This document shows, one piece after another, positions 16,809-27,523 of a DNA stretch of 61,321 bases. The notes under the pieces are model-generated. The model saw only the letters and a list, made by a program, of their open reading frames with translations. It made no database searches and was not told the origin of the DNA. Origin of the DNA: a bacterium (GTDB lineage Bacteria; Patescibacteriota; Patescibacteriia; Patescibacteriales; XYC2-FULL-47-12). The stretch spans positions 1-61,321 of the forward strand of contig JAUYLZ010000052.1 in the NCBI GenBank assembly GCA_030698385.1, read 5' to 3'. The translations under genes were made by a program, and so were the position numbers. Within the stretch, counting starts at the first letter, position 1. Each line of letters starts with the position of its first letter.

Positions 16809-18398
16809 TTGTATATGTTTTCTAAGGTAAAAATTTATTTTTTCATTTTATTTCTGATAGAACTATTCTCGCTTTTTGGTTTTCTAATTCCGGAATTCGC
16901 GCCTTACGTCTTTTTTGTCGTGCTCACGGCCACTTTGTTTTTAAGCGTGGAAAAACTTGAGTACGGCGTTTTTATTTTACTCACCGAACTTTTTATTTCA
17001 TCAAAAGGTTATCTGCTGGCCTTTGAGTATGAAGGATTAGCAATATCACTGCGGATAGCGATGTTTTTGGTGGTAATTTCTGCCTGGCTGGGCAAGATTG
17101 TTTTGAAATGGATGAGCATTGAAAACGCCGGCGATTTGATTCCGGAGTTTGATGACTTTCGCAATTTTCCGAAAAAACTAAAACAACAGACGCTGGCCAT
17201 TCCCAAGTCAGCTTTGAAAAAAGGTAATATTACTTCTTACTTTATGATTCTGTTTGTTTTTATCGCCTGGGGATTAATCAATGGATTTTTGCGGGGTACG
17301 AGTTTTAACAATCTTTTTTATGATTTCAACGGCTGGATTTATTTCGGCATAATTTTTCCGCTTTTTTATATTTTTAAAAAAAATGAAGGCGACTTAGCGC
17401 TAAGCCGACTGCGAGAAGAGCTTTTCATTGTTTTTAATATTGCTGTCGTTTGGCTGTCGGTAAAAACTTTATTTTTGCTTTATTTTTTTTCGCATGATTT
17501 TATCGGTCTAAAATATGAGATATATCGCTGGCTGCGCGTAACCGGCGTTGGCGAGGTGACGACGATGGAGAGCGGTTTTTCGCGGATTTTTTTTCAGAGC
17601 CATATTTTCGTATTGATAGCGTTATTTATTTTTATGTCGCTATGGCTGTATGGATATTTAAAGAAAGAAAAAAGCGTAAAACGTTACAATTTTTTTGGCA
17701 TGGCGCTGATGAGCGCGGTAATCATCGTTAGCTTCTCACGCAGTTTCTGGCTCGGTCTTGCCGTTGGTCTGGCCGGTTATTTTTTACTTTTGATAATATT
17801 ATTCCGCAAAGAGTGGCGGGGGATTGGTTTATTAGCAGCCAATATTATTTTGGCTGCGGTAGTTGGTATTTTTTTAATATTTATCATTATCAAATTTCCT
17901 TTGCCATTATCAAATGCTGATTTTGATGCCGGTTTAATCGCGCAGCGCGCCGCTACTTTTTCCGGCGAAGCCGGAGTTTCCAGCCGCTGGAATCTTTTGC
18001 CGCCCTTAATGGCAGAGATAAAAAAAGCGCCGGTTCGCGGGCAGGGCTTTGGCGCGGAGGTTACCTACATCTCCAACGATCCGCGCGTGCGCGAGACCGC
18101 CGCGGACGGCAGTTATACTACCTATGCCTTTGAGTGGGGGTGGCTTGATATTTGGCTGAAGCTGGGGTTAATCGGTCTGTTGGTGTATGTCGTATTGTTA
18201 TTAAAAATTTTTGCGGATGGAATTAAAAAAATAAAAATAACTAATTCTCGCCGGGATAAATTGCTTTACATAAGTTTACTTTCGGGGTTAGTTGTATTAA
18301 TTGTGACCAACGCGTTCAGCCCTTACTTAAACCATCCGCTGGGGATAGGATATGTAGTATTGATAGCGGCTTTTTTTAACAAAGAAAAAACCACATAA
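16809..18398 (+). CDS. Wzy/O-antigen ligase-like polymerase
   Basis: A 529-residue membrane protein with about 12 helices and a Wzy_C-like extracytoplasmic loop (VRGQGFGAEVTYISND near residues 410-430, followed by TYAFEWGWLDIWLKLG). With the flippase at 12157 it completes a Wzx/Wzy-type export set. Its stop codon lies inside the terminator hairpin. Confidence 0.82.
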   Translation: MYMFSKVKIYFFILFLIELFSLFGFLIPEFAPYVFFVVLTATLFLSVEKLEYGVFILLTELFISSKGYLLAFEYEGLAISLRIAMFLVVISAWLGKIVLKWMSIENAGDLIPEFDDFRNFPKKLKQQTLAIPKSALKKGNITSYFMILFVFIAWGLINGFLRGTSFNNLFYDFNGWIYFGIIFPLFYIFKKNEGDLALSRLREELFIVFNIAVVWLSVKTLFLLYFFSHDFIGLKYEIYRWLRVTGVGEVTTMESGFSRIFFQSHIFVLIALFIFMSLWLYGYLKKEKSVKRYNFFGMALMSAVIIVSFSRSFWLGLAVGLAGYFLLLIILFRKEWRGIGLLAANIILAAVVGIFLIFIIIKFPLPLSNADFDAGLIAQRAATFSGEAGVSSRWNLLPPLMAEIKKAPVRGQGFGAEVTYISNDPRVRETAADGSYTTYAFEWGWLDIWLKLGLIGLLVYVVLLLKIFADGIKKIKITNSRRDKLLYISLLSGLVVLIVTNAFSPYLNHPLGIGYVVLIAAFFNKEKTT

Positions 18399-18419
18399 TA
18401 AAAATTATTACGTGGTTTT
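18386..18419. terminator. Bidirectional terminator between convergent genes
   Basis: AAAACCAC and GTGGTTTT close an AT-rich stem with one mismatch. A-rich and T-rich flanks on both sides let it work for the Wzy gene (plus); the convergent minus-strand fusion gene ends nearby. Confidence 0.7.
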
Positions 18420-18448
18420 AATGAATTTTGGTTTTAAAAGTGAACAGT
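18416..18448 (-). repeat. Third, inverted copy of the 38-bp repeat core
   Basis: On the minus strand these 33 bp are identical to 7731-7763, including the core CTGTTCACTTTTAAAACC and the following AAAATTCATTAAAA. The copy sits between two convergent 3' ends. Confidence 0.8.
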
Positions 18449-18454
18449 TTTAAT

Positions 18455-20683
<2,229 letters not shown>

Positions 20684-20686
20684 CTA

Positions 20687-20714
20687 ATAGTAGCATAAAT
20701 ATAGTTATCGTCAA
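20687..20714 (-). promoter_or_regulatory. Promoter of the kinase-SAH hydrolase gene
   Basis: On the minus strand TTGACG (plus 20709-20714), 16 bp, TACTAT (plus 20687-20692), 30 bp before the start codon. Confidence 0.55.
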
Positions 20715-20723
20715 AATTTAAAG

Positions 20724-20765
20724 TTAAAAATAAAACACTGGAGTTCTCTGTAAGAGGCTCCAGTG
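20724..20765 (-). terminator. Minus-strand terminator, probably the ancestral clpB terminator
   Basis: CACTGGAG and CTCCAGTG form a perfect 8-bp stem with a 14-nt loop. On the minus strand it is followed by TTTTATTTTT. No minus-strand gene now ends just upstream of it, but the clpB 3'-end remnant at 20839-20887 does, which fits it having served clpB before the island was inserted. Confidence 0.75.
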
Positions 20766-20799
20766 AAGCAACATTACAAGCATAAGTTTTAAACAGCTC

Positions 20800-20815
20800 T
20801 CCCGCTAAAGCGGGA
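20800..20815. repeat. Short hairpin
   Basis: TCCCGC, loop TAAA, GCGGGA. It lies in the old clpB 3' untranslated region. The function is unknown. Confidence 0.55.
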
Positions 20816-20838
20816 TCGCAAGTTTCAAGCTTAATTAA

Positions 20839-20887
20839 CCTTCATCGCCACTTTTTCTTTGTCCAAAATAATTTCAACCTTGTCGTT
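20839..20887 (-). pseudogene. Detached copy of the clpB 3' end
   Basis: 48 of 49 bases equal 29300-29348, the last coding bases of clpB. On the minus strand it still encodes [16 protein letters not shown] followed by V-N-stop, where the real gene ends V-Q-stop. It lies about 8.4 kb from clpB and directly in front of the kinase-SAH hydrolase gene, where clpB would have ended before the AT-rich island came in. The 471-nt gap 20657-21127 holds this remnant, the promoters on both sides and the two hairpins. Confidence 0.9.
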
Positions 20888-20919
20888 ATTATCTTATTTT
20901 TTACTATCGTTTTATATGT

Positions 20920-20948
20920 TTGACAGTGTTATTTTTTGTCGATATTAT
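20920..20948 (+). promoter_or_regulatory. Promoter of the island operon
   Basis: TTGACA (20920-20925), 17 bp, TATTAT (20943-20948). A transcript would carry a leader of about 170 nt before folE; no riboswitch fold was recognised in it. Confidence 0.8.
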
Positions 20949-21127
20949 TAAATTAAAGGAAAATTGTTAATTTTATTAGACATTATTCTTTTACTATATT
21001 AATTTTAATTTTTTAAATTGTTATAAAGTTTATAAATAACTTTGAAATAAAAATGAAATTTAAAGTATTTAAATATTATTACCCAGATTACTTTTGTAGG
21101 TATTTTGGGTTAGTGAGGAAAAAATAT

Positions 21128-21670
21128 ATGGAAGATAATAGAATTGCAGATAAAATTAGAGAAATTATATACATGATTGGTGATAACCCAGAGCGAAGCG
21201 GTTTAATTGAAACACCACTTAGAGTAGAAAGTGCTTATAAAGAATGGTTTAAAGGTTACAGAGAGCCAGATTTTGAGATGAAGACTTTTGATTCTAAATA
21301 CTCAGGCATTATAACAAGAAAACAAATACCTTTTCAGAGTTTTTGCGAGCATCATATGGCAATTTATACCGGATTTATAGATTTTGGTTATATGCCGAAT
21401 GGGAATGTTTTAGGCATATCAAAAATTATAAGATTCTTTCAACATTACTCAGCTCGGTTAACCATTCAAGAAGATCTGACAGATTTTCTTATTGATAAAT
21501 TTTATAATATAGTCAAACCTAAAGGAGCGGTCATAATTATAAGAGCTTTTCATACTTGTGAAGGTAGTCGAGGAGTAAGAGTGCCTAATGTGACTACCAT
21601 TACTAGCAGTGTCAGAGGTTCTTTTATGGAAGATTCCATATTAAATGAATTTTTAAGTTTAATAAAATAA
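21128..21670 (+). CDS. folE: GTP cyclohydrolase I (FolE)
   Basis: A 180-residue enzyme that converts GTP to 7,8-dihydroneopterin triphosphate, the entry to pterins and folates. Start 21128 is preferred: GAGG lies 9 nt upstream and MEDNRIADKIREII matches family N-termini; the ATG at 21053 adds 25 unrelated residues. Zinc and catalytic residues are present in FCEHHMAIYTG (Cys, His) and FHTCEGSRGVR (His, Cys), followed by the TTITSSVRGSF substrate loop. It is the canonical type IA enzyme. It is the first gene of the island, and DHFR is the last, which suggests a reduced pterin or folate is used here. Confidence 0.93.
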   Translation: MEDNRIADKIREIIYMIGDNPERSGLIETPLRVESAYKEWFKGYREPDFEMKTFDSKYSGIITRKQIPFQSFCEHHMAIYTGFIDFGYMPNGNVLGISKIIRFFQHYSARLTIQEDLTDFLIDKFYNIVKPKGAVIIIRAFHTCEGSRGVRVPNVTTITSSVRGSFMEDSILNEFLSLIK

Positions 21671-21727
21671 TTTAGTGATAGATAGTAATAATTTTTGATT
21701 ATATTTAAAATATGATAAAATTTTTTT

Positions 21728-22522
21728 ATGGATAAAGAAATAAAAGTAAACAGCAGGTGGTGGAATGAACGAGCCTTACTTCACAAAAAATCAAGATATT
21801 ATAATATTAACAAGCTAGTTAAAGGAGACATTCGTTTGCGTGATTTTGAAATAAAAGAAGTTGGTAATGTAGAAGAAAAAAAATTATTACATTTACAGTG
21901 CCACATAGGTACAGAAACATTATCTTGGGCAAGGTTAGGTGCAAGCGTCACGGGCTTAGATTTTTCCTTAGAATCAATAAAGATTGCGAAAAAGATAGCT
22001 AAAGATGCAAAAATAAAATCCAATTTTATTCATTCTAATGTATATGAATCACTAAAACATTGCGAAGTAAATTTTTTTGATATTGTTTATGTAAGTGTTG
22101 GTTCTCTTCACTGGTTAGACAATATTAGTAAATGGTCAGACATAGTTTATAAGTTGCTTAAGCCAAATGGATTACTTTATATTTATGAGTTTCATCCAAT
22201 TTCACTAGTTTTGTCAGAAATAAGGCCAGAATTTGATCGTGATTATTTTTTTGTTGGTCCTGTCTTATGGGACGAAGAAGGGAGTTACACAGATTCAGAT
22301 ATCAAAACAAAAAATAATAAACATATAATCTGGGATAGGCCACTATGTGAAATTGTTAATGCAGTTGTAAAATCAGGTTTAAAGTTACAATTACTTAATG
22401 AAAGACATGGTCAAGAATATAAACAATTTTCTTACTTAGTTCAAAATAAAAATGGTTTATGGGTGTCGCCAAAAGGTTTTGGAGTATTTCCCTCAACTTA
22501 TACATTAAAAGCTATAAAATAA
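21728..22522 (+). CDS. Class I SAM-dependent methyltransferase
   Basis: 264 residues. SAM-binding motif I is LLHLQCHIGTETLSWARLGA, followed by VTGLDFSLESIKIAKK (acidic ribose contact) and FDIVYVSVGSLHWL (motif IV region). The fold is clear but the substrate is not; the general type includes small-molecule methyltransferases. It follows folE by 57 nt and is 7 nt before the dehydrogenase gene. Confidence 0.85.
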   Translation: MDKEIKVNSRWWNERALLHKKSRYYNINKLVKGDIRLRDFEIKEVGNVEEKKLLHLQCHIGTETLSWARLGASVTGLDFSLESIKIAKKIAKDAKIKSNFIHSNVYESLKHCEVNFFDIVYVSVGSLHWLDNISKWSDIVYKLLKPNGLLYIYEFHPISLVLSEIRPEFDRDYFFVGPVLWDEEGSYTDSDIKTKNNKHIIWDRPLCEIVNAVVKSGLKLQLLNERHGQEYKQFSYLVQNKNGLWVSPKGFGVFPSTYTLKAIK

Positions 22523-22529
22523 GTATTAT

Positions 22530-23477
22530 ATGAAAGGAAAAAAGGTTTGTTTAATAGGATTGGGCAATATTGGTATGGTACATCTAGAGGCATATTTAAA
22601 GCTAGAAAATGTTGATTTAACGATTGTTGATATAAACGCTGATGTTAAAAAAATTTCAATGAAATATTCTTTGAAATATTTTTCACAGTTATGTGATGCC
22701 TTAGAATATAATTTTGATATTATTGATATTTGCACGCCAACATATTTACATTACACTCAAATAAAATTATGTCTTGCAAAAAGTAATGCCATTATATTTT
22801 GTGAAAAGCCGCTCACGACATCACTTATAGAAGTAATTGATTTATTAAAAATATCAAAAAATAAAAAAAGATTAATTCTATGTGCCATGGTAGAAAGATT
22901 TAATGACCCATTTATTAGAATTAAGAGAGAATTAAAAAAAATTAATGGTCCATTTAAAATTATATTAATAAGAAGAACAAAAAAGTTTCGCAATAACAGT
23001 TGGTTTGAAAAAGAGAATTTAGGTGGAGACATTATTAATGATCTTGGCGTTCATGATATAGATTTGTCAATGTATTTAACAAATGAATCTATTTTCAGTT
23101 CGTCAATTAAGAATATTGATGGGAGTAGTGACAAAGTTGTAATAAGTTTAAAAATGTCGAAAGGTAGTAATGTTTCAATAACTCTGAAAAGAGATTTGCT
23201 TAAAAAGAATGCGGATGGAGTTCAAAATATCTGTAAGGTTTTTTATAAAAATAAAGAAATAATTTTTTATAAATCAGATAACGAAATTTTAGTAAATAAT
23301 ATTAAAAAACAACAAAAAATAAAAGTTAAAAAAAGATTTCCCATGGCCTATGATAACGAAGTCCATTCTGTTTTAGATATTGCAAAAGGTAAAAAGAGTG
23401 ATATTTTTCCACCGAACAAGCAATTGTTGGGCTGTATTCAAGTATTGAGTTACTTAAATAATAAATATGAAAAGTAA
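22530..23477 (+). CDS. Gfo/Idh/MocA-family NAD(P)-dependent oxidoreductase
   Basis: 315 residues. Rossmann motif VCLIGLGNIGMVHL, the catalytic lysine motif IIFCEKPLTTS, and GGDIINDLGVHDIDL with the catalytic Asp/His region. The family oxidises sugar or inositol hydroxyls. Its 3' end overlaps the following DegT gene by 11 nt. A dehydrogenase plus DegT aminotransferase is the classic pair that turns a hydroxyl into an amine on a nucleotide sugar or cyclitol, which is the inference made here. Confidence 0.88.
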   Translation: MKGKKVCLIGLGNIGMVHLEAYLKLENVDLTIVDINADVKKISMKYSLKYFSQLCDALEYNFDIIDICTPTYLHYTQIKLCLAKSNAIIFCEKPLTTSLIEVIDLLKISKNKKRLILCAMVERFNDPFIRIKRELKKINGPFKIILIRRTKKFRNNSWFEKENLGGDIINDLGVHDIDLSMYLTNESIFSSSIKNIDGSSDKVVISLKMSKGSNVSITLKRDLLKKNADGVQNICKVFYKNKEIIFYKSDNEILVNNIKKQQKIKVKKRFPMAYDNEVHSVLDIAKGKKSDIFPPNKQLLGCIQVLSYLNNKYEK

Positions 23478-24654
23478 ATTAGCAATTTTTGGCGGCAGAC
23501 CTTTAATTAAGTTTTTACCTCCATACAAAAGTCCAATAGGGAGAGATGAATTTAATGAAGTATTCAATAGAATGGTTAGAAAAAATTCAGAGGTACCATC
23601 GAATCCTTTTGGTAGTTCTTCAATAAAAGAATTTGAAATTAAATTTGCCAAATATATTGGTTCAAAATATGCAATAACTACAACCTCAGGAACTACGGCA
23701 TTGCATCTTGCTTTAGAATCATTAAATTTGCCAAAAAATTCAGAAGTCTTAGTGCCAGCAATGTCATTTATAGCTACGGCGAACGCAGTCCTGCACGCTA
23801 GGTTAAAAGTAAAATTTGTGGATATCGATAAAAATTTTTGTTTGGATCCAAAGGATTTAAAAATAAAAATAAATAAGAAAGTTTCAGCTGTGATTCTAGT
23901 TCATTTATATGGTCACCCAGCTAATATGGATGAGATATTATTAGTGACGAAACAAATGAATATACCCGTGATTGAAGATGCTTGTCAATCTCATGGAGCA
24001 GAATATCATGGCAAAAAAACTGGTAATATTGGAGACATTGGATGCTTTAGTTTTTTTACGTCAAAAAATATGACTACTGGTGAAGGGGGAATGATAGTTA
24101 CTTCAAATAAAAAAATATATCTTAGTTTGTTGAGTTTAAGATCTCATGGTAATCCAAATAACGAAAATTTGCCATATATTTATAATGGCATGGGATATAA
24201 TTATTCAATGACTACTATGCAGGGTATAATTGGAATAGTGCAGTTAAATAAATTAAGAATGCTCAATGAGTATAGAAAACAAATGTTTGAATTATACCTG
24301 AGTAGTTTTTCAGGGTTGCCTATTATATTGCCGACTGTTGAACAGAATATCAAAAGCGCCTATCATCTGTTTCCAATTTTAATTCCAGAAAAATTAATTA
24401 ATAAACGAGATGAAATTGTTGATGCCTTGAGAGCGGAAGGAGTCCCATTAAGTGTTGCTTACCCAGCACCAATGTACATGGCACCTCAATTTTTTAAAAA
24501 AAATAACTTTTGGTCTTGTCCAAACGCTGAAAATGTAAGCTCCAGAATAATAACTTTTTTTACAGACAATAATATTAAAAAAAATATCGTTCCTAAAATA
24601 AAGAATGCTTTAGATAAAGTTCTTAATTATTATTTAAATGAAGATTTTAAATAA
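23467..24654 (+). CDS. DegT/DnrJ/EryC1-family PLP aminotransferase
   Basis: 395 residues. PLP contacts: TTTSGTTALHLAL, VIEDACQSHGAEYHGKKTGN (Asp/Gln stack) and the Schiff-base lysine in FFTSKNMTTGEGG. The N-terminus LAIFGGRPLIK with a GGxP motif resembles the branch that includes scyllo-inosose and AHBA-type aminotransferases more than plain sugar aminotransferases, but this is judged by eye. Likely role: transamination of the ketone made by the neighbouring dehydrogenase. Confidence 0.88.
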   Translation: MKSKLAIFGGRPLIKFLPPYKSPIGRDEFNEVFNRMVRKNSEVPSNPFGSSSIKEFEIKFAKYIGSKYAITTTSGTTALHLALESLNLPKNSEVLVPAMSFIATANAVLHARLKVKFVDIDKNFCLDPKDLKIKINKKVSAVILVHLYGHPANMDEILLVTKQMNIPVIEDACQSHGAEYHGKKTGNIGDIGCFSFFTSKNMTTGEGGMIVTSNKKIYLSLLSLRSHGNPNNENLPYIYNGMGYNYSMTTMQGIIGIVQLNKLRMLNEYRKQMFELYLSSFSGLPIILPTVEQNIKSAYHLFPILIPEKLINKRDEIVDALRAEGVPLSVAYPAPMYMAPQFFKKNNFWSCPNAENVSSRIITFFTDNNIKKNIVPKIKNALDKVLNYYLNEDFK

Positions 24655-25363
24655 AAAAAATATAATTATTTCCGCGCATTGCGACGATGCGTTGCTATCT
24701 TTGGGTGGATATATTATCTTTTTGGATAATGTAATTGTTGTCGACATATTCGGAACTTGTGCATGGACAAAAAATACAAAAATAAAAGACTTTAATATTA
24801 TTACCGAGATAAATCAAGCAGAAGAAAAAGAGGCTATTAAAAAATCAGGCGCAAAAGTTATTATTTATGCATTGCCCGAGGCATTAATGAGGGGATATCG
24901 CCTTTGGAATCAAAAAAAAATATTAGAGTCTGATGCAATAATTTCACATAAAATTAGCAAAATAATTACAGCAGTTATTGGAAGCAATAACAATATATTT
25001 TTTCCAATGGGGATAGGAAATCATGTTGATCATATACTAATAAATAATCAATTAAAAAAAATATATAACAAGCTAAATGCTAAAGATAATAAAATATTTT
25101 TGTATGAAGATCTTCCTTACGCATGGTATGGAGATGTTAATAAAAAAATAAGAGTCTTAAAAAAAGCATGGATTTTGGAACCGTATTTAATTGATATATC
25201 AAGAAGTATTAATAAAAAAATCAATCTTATTAAAATATATAAATCTCAAATTGACAAAATAGACTGTCAAAAGGTAGTAGAATATTCAGAATCAATTATA
25301 AAAGGGGAAAAAATAGAAAGAATTTGGGAAGTTAAACGAAAAAATGAAAAAAAATTTAATTGA
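24638..25363 (+). CDS. PIG-L-family deacetylase
   Basis: 241 residues. Zinc motif SAHCDDALLSLGG (family: AHPDDE; here Cys replaces Pro and Ala replaces Glu) and the second ligand motif GIGNHVDHI. PIG-L enzymes remove N-acetyl or similar groups from GlcNAc-linked small molecules such as GlcNAc-inositol. It overlaps DegT by 17 nt and the next gene by 20 nt, so translation is probably coupled. The acceptor is unknown. Confidence 0.85.
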   Translation: MKILNKKNIIISAHCDDALLSLGGYIIFLDNVIVVDIFGTCAWTKNTKIKDFNIITEINQAEEKEAIKKSGAKVIIYALPEALMRGYRLWNQKKILESDAIISHKISKIITAVIGSNNNIFFPMGIGNHVDHILINNQLKKIYNKLNAKDNKIFLYEDLPYAWYGDVNKKIRVLKKAWILEPYLIDISRSINKKINLIKIYKSQIDKIDCQKVVEYSESIIKGEKIERIWEVKRKNEKKFN

Positions 25364-26327
25364 GAATTTTTATTTTTATTTTAAAAATAAGGAGTTTTTT
25401 GAAGTTGAGTCAGTTGGTATAATATCCAAACATGATAAAAGTATTCGTTTTACAAACTCAACAACTAGTGTGATGAAGCCGCTTCTTCTGGACAAAAATG
25501 GAATAAATAAAAAGTATTTTTTAATTCAGCCCTCAATGGGAACACAGGGTCTAATATATAGAATGAAGAATAATTATATTGGAAAGTATTCATCATATTT
25601 TGTTTCTCTTGGTTGTTTATATCCAATATGCATGATTAATGAAGTTTTTTTGGATTGTATTGATTTTCTGAGAAAAAATGGTTTTAATAGGTGTGATTAT
25701 GAATTTGAAGTATATAGCAAAGATAAAGATTTTATAAAAATTTGCAATCTACTAAATATCAGTTATTATATTAATACAGTTGATTCAAAGCCATTTAGAC
25801 ATAAATATGGATTAGAAACTATTTTTGGTAGAAATATACAGGTAAAAAACAAGTTTAATGAATATGAGCTTGCTTGTATAACTATAATTGAAGAAAAAAA
25901 TAATGGCATTGCCATTGAGCTTTCGATTGATTCTACACAAATTATCGCCGCAAATAAAAGATTATCACACTCAATTTTTTCTTTAGATGTTTGTAGTTCA
26001 CCAACCAATGAAAATGAATATGTTGGTAAACATTACAAAAATATTTTAACACTGATAGATTCTTGTAATATTGTTGCAGTTTTAATGTCTGAAGGATTAA
26101 AACCTGTCTCGAGAGGCAGATCTGGTATATTAAAAAACTTTTTAAAAGAAGCAATATTTCATTCGATAGAACTTAAAATTAGCAAAGAAAGTTTAATTTT
26201 ATATATTTTCAAGTTGAGAGAAAAACGTATAGAGGAAATTTTATTTTTAAAATCTTACTTAAAATATATATTAGATGAACATGAATTTTATAAAAATATA
26301 AATTATTGGTTAAATAAAATAAATTAA
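25344..26327 (+). CDS. Alanyl-tRNA synthetase-like protein without editing or C-Ala domains
   Basis: 327 residues; full AlaRS is about 850-900. The N-terminal part follows the AlaRS core (LIENFYFYFKNKEFF, then HDKSIRFTNSTTSVMKPLL, matching the PSLLFTNAGMxxFK region). Residues about 245-285 (AVLMSEGLKPVSRGRSGILK) match the AlaRS helical segment ADGVxPSNxGRGYVLRR. The editing domain (HxxxH) and the C-Ala domain are absent, and motif 3, usually GxGLER, is altered (ELSIDSTQII). It may activate an amino acid for a small molecule or be catalytically changed. Housekeeping AlaRS would have to be elsewhere. Confidence 0.7.
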   Translation: MKKNLIENFYFYFKNKEFFEVESVGIISKHDKSIRFTNSTTSVMKPLLLDKNGINKKYFLIQPSMGTQGLIYRMKNNYIGKYSSYFVSLGCLYPICMINEVFLDCIDFLRKNGFNRCDYEFEVYSKDKDFIKICNLLNISYYINTVDSKPFRHKYGLETIFGRNIQVKNKFNEYELACITIIEEKNNGIAIELSIDSTQIIAANKRLSHSIFSLDVCSSPTNENEYVGKHYKNILTLIDSCNIVAVLMSEGLKPVSRGRSGILKNFLKEAIFHSIELKISKESLILYIFKLREKRIEEILFLKSYLKYILDEHEFYKNINYWLNKIN

Positions 26328-26356
26328 TTATTATACACAACTATAATTATAAATAA

Positions 26357-27523
26357 ATGAATGAATATAAATTAAATAAACAAGAGGTAATAAATTTAAA
26401 ATATTTTAAACTTAGAAATAAAAGAAGTAAAAGAGTAAAACCGGTGTTAGATGAATATGACTTTACAAAAAGAGTAACTGCAATCCTAGGATTAAAAGGC
26501 CGTAAAAATCAAGTTAGGGAAATTTTTTCTGCCAAGACTCATAAGGGATTAAGAATCAACCCGCTTCTCGTCAATACCGCCGCAGATGTTAAAAAAATTA
26601 GGGACGAGCTAATTAAACAAGGAATTGATGCTGTGCATTTAACATGGTATCCCGATGGCTTTATTATACCAGCCAAAGATATACCAGCTGTAATGACATT
26701 ACCCATGTCTAAAAATGGTTTAGTGTTTGTCCAGAATCCTTCCAGTTTTTTACCAATTTTAGCGCTAGACCCTCAACCTGGTGAAAAGTATCTCGATGTT
26801 TGCAGCGCGCCGGGCGGGAAGGCCGTTTTTTATGCTGGGTTAACTAGAGGAAAAAGTTTATTATATTTGGTTGACGATAATTATTTTAGGGTTAGTAAAA
26901 AAATGAGGGCAGTTTTGGAGTCTCAAAAAGTTACACCGGAAGAAATAATAATTTGTGACGCTAAGAATTTAATTAAACAAAAAAAAATTAAGGTAAATAG
27001 TTTTGATAAAGTTCTGGTAGATGCGGACTGCTCAAGTGAAGGGAAAATAAATTTTAAAAGTAAGAATCCATTAAAACAATGGGTTACTAAAAGCGCGAAT
27101 CAATTCAGTCATCAACAGTTAGAGATTTTAAGCATAGGCTATGAAGCATTAAAACCAGGTGGAATTTTGGTTTATTCTACATGTACTCTTTCTCCGGAAG
27201 AAAACGAAGGTGTGATTAGTCGTTTTCTTAAAAAGTTCCCTGATGCAATTTTACAAAAGTTAATTTTTGATGGTCAAAAAACTTATAAACCTATAATTAA
27301 TTGGCCGGGACAACAAATATTACCTGATGTGAAAAAGACACTTAGAATTGACCCGAGAGATCAATATATGGAAGGTTTTTTTGTTTGTAGGATTATCAAA
27401 TCTTTAATAATTAATGAATCCAAGGAAGGTTTGATAAATAAACAAAAAAATAATAACTTTGTGAATGAAGTGGTAAATTTAGATAAACTCGGTAAAAAAT
27501 TCAGTCTGCTGAAAAATATATGA
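26357..27523 (+). CDS. NSUN/RsmB-type SAM-dependent methyltransferase
   Basis: 388 residues with the RNA m5C methyltransferase core: the front-end strand FVQNPSSFLPILAL, motif I LDVCSAPGGKA, motif IV KVLVDADCSSEGK and motif VI VYSTCTLSPEENE with the catalytic Cys. In motif IV the usual Pro-Cys is Asp-Cys, so the second cysteine is kept but its context is unusual. The C-terminus (about residues 350-388) has a Lys/Asn-rich tail. Family members methylate rRNA or tRNA cytosines. Its stop overlaps the next start as ATGA. Confidence 0.85.
   Translation: MNEYKLNKQEVINLKYFKLRNKRSKRVKPVLDEYDFTKRVTAILGLKGRKNQVREIFSAKTHKGLRINPLLVNTAADVKKIRDELIKQGIDAVHLTWYPDGFIIPAKDIPAVMTLPMSKNGLVFVQNPSSFLPILALDPQPGEKYLDVCSAPGGKAVFYAGLTRGKSLLYLVDDNYFRVSKKMRAVLESQKVTPEEIIICDAKNLIKQKKIKVNSFDKVLVDADCSSEGKINFKSKNPLKQWVTKSANQFSHQQLEILSIGYEALKPGGILVYSTCTLSPEENEGVISRFLKKFPDAILQKLIFDGQKTYKPIINWPGQQILPDVKKTLRIDPRDQYMEGFFVCRIIKSLIINESKEGLINKQKNNNFVNEVVNLDKLGKKFSLLKNI

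Noticed and set aside
21053..21127. Upstream start for FolE
   Set aside because: Adds 25 residues unlike FolE; the 21128 ATG has a good ribosome site and the family N-terminus.
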